From positions 1-14,997 of the forward strand of contig JAGVGS010000185.1 in assembly GCA_020057015.1 (NCBI GenBank): DNA of 14,997 nucleotides, given 5' to 3'. Below are positions 14,510 through 14,997 of this stretch, piece after piece. Position 1 is the stretch's first letter, and each line of letters begins with the position of its first letter. This stretch comes from Candidatus Omnitrophota bacterium. Lineage in GTDB: Bacteria; Omnitrophota; Gorgyraeia; Aquiviventales; Aquiviventaceae. The notes below the pieces were generated by a model that did not search any database, was not told the DNA's origin, and saw only the letters and a program-made list of their open reading frames with translations. The translations under genes and the position numbers were made by a program.

Positions 14510-14997
14510 ATGCTCATTAAGCACGTCCTCTTTGTGTGCACCGGCAATAGCTGCCGCAGCGTCATGGGGGAGTGGCTGCTGCGCGACGTGCTGCGCAAGG
14601 CCAGCCTCGCCGAGATCCAAGTGGCCTCGGCCGGCGTGCACGCCCTGCATGGCATGGGGCCCAGCCGTGATACGGTGCGGGTGCTCCAACAGGAGGCTGG
14701 GATCGATCCCTCCGAGCACCGCGCTCGGCTGATCAGCGCCTCCATGATTCAGGAGGCTGACCTCATCCTCGTGATGGAGCAGTTCCAGGGCGAAGAGATC
14801 CTCAAGCGCGTCCCGCGCGCGCAGGGCAAGGTGCACCTGCTGCGGCTCTTCAACCTGCCGCCGGAGGTGCAGGTGACCGACGCGACCATTCCGGACCCGA
14901 TCGGCAAGCCCTACGAGGTGTATGAGAGCTGTTTTGCCGAAATCCGCGCCGCCGTCGAGCACGTCGCGCGCTTTCTCAGTGCGAGCACGCTGTCATG
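14510..14997 (+). CDS. low-molecular-weight protein phosphatase (arginine/tyrosine type), 3'-truncated by window
   Basis: The frame gives MLIKHVLFVCTGNSCRS, with the C-x5-R phosphate loop (Cys10-Arg16) of low-molecular-weight phosphatases, and DPIGKPYEVYESC near the end, whose Asp is the general acid. It would remove phosphate from tyrosine or arginine on proteins. In the B. subtilis arginine phosphatase YwlE, a Thr at the fifth loop position sets arginine preference; here it is Ser14, so the substrate is unclear. 162 codons are seen, ending in TCA TG; the next base probably completes TGA, and the final ATG may start the following gene. A GTG at 14504 is an alternative start. No ribosome site is clear. 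Confidence 0.88.
   Translation, partial: MLIKHVLFVCTGNSCRSVMGEWLLRDVLRKASLAEIQVASAGVHALHGMGPSRDTVRVLQQEAGIDPSEHRARLISASMIQEADLILVMEQFQGEEILKRVPRAQGKVHLLRLFNLPPEVQVTDATIPDPIGKPYEVYESCFAEIRAAVEHVARFLSASTLS

Overview
The window is a GC-rich (by eye a little over 60 %), densely coded piece of a bacterial chromosome. No rRNA, tRNA, CRISPR array, insertion sequence or phage gene was seen. The source looks like an aerobic or aerobically capable bacterium: it has heme-copper oxidase subunits and an O2-dependent fatty-acid desaturase. It uses the three-part PurS/PurQ/PurL FGAM synthase and a PurF with a propeptide and apparent Fe-S ligands, which argues against a typical enterobacterial/gamma-proteobacterial source. 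I cannot name the phylum from sequence alone; an uncultivated GC-rich lineage is plausible.

Layout. (1) 1-1267, plus strand: the end of a short HAMP-domain membrane protein, then cytochrome oxidase subunit III and a small subunit IV, probably the tail of a caa3-type oxidase locus whose subunits I/II would lie upstream. (2) 1276-3012, minus strand: a fatty-acid delta-9-type desaturase preceded by a gene that looks like a divergent ECF/sigma-70-like factor. The two are 27 bp apart and probably co-transcribed, and the promoter sits so close to the start that the message may be leaderless. (3) 3064-3681, plus strand: a two-TM membrane protein of unknown function, divergent from the sigma-like gene. 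(4) 3690-14502, plus strand: a long purine operon, purB - PEGA lipoprotein - purC - purS - purQ - purL - purF - purM - purD - purE, followed without a gap by tsaC. A good sigma-70 promoter and a ~110 nt leader precede it. (5) 14510-end: a low-molecular-weight phosphatase, which continues one or a few bases past the window.

How it works together. PurF, PurD, PurSQL, PurM, PurE, PurC and PurB cover nearly all of the path from PRPP to AICAR. PurN/PurT (GAR formylation), PurK (the partner of a class I PurE) and PurH (the last two steps) are not in the window. Most junctions overlap (ATGA, TGATG or 17-nt overlaps), implying translational coupling. Two junctions break this pattern: purS-purQ carries short palindromic repeats, and purQ-purL carries a long imperfect inverted repeat that makes the purL start uncertain. 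The least expected items are the sigma-like gene tied to the desaturase, the lipoprotein embedded in the purine operon, and these two repeat-bearing junctions. Nothing here clearly amounts to an entirely new system.
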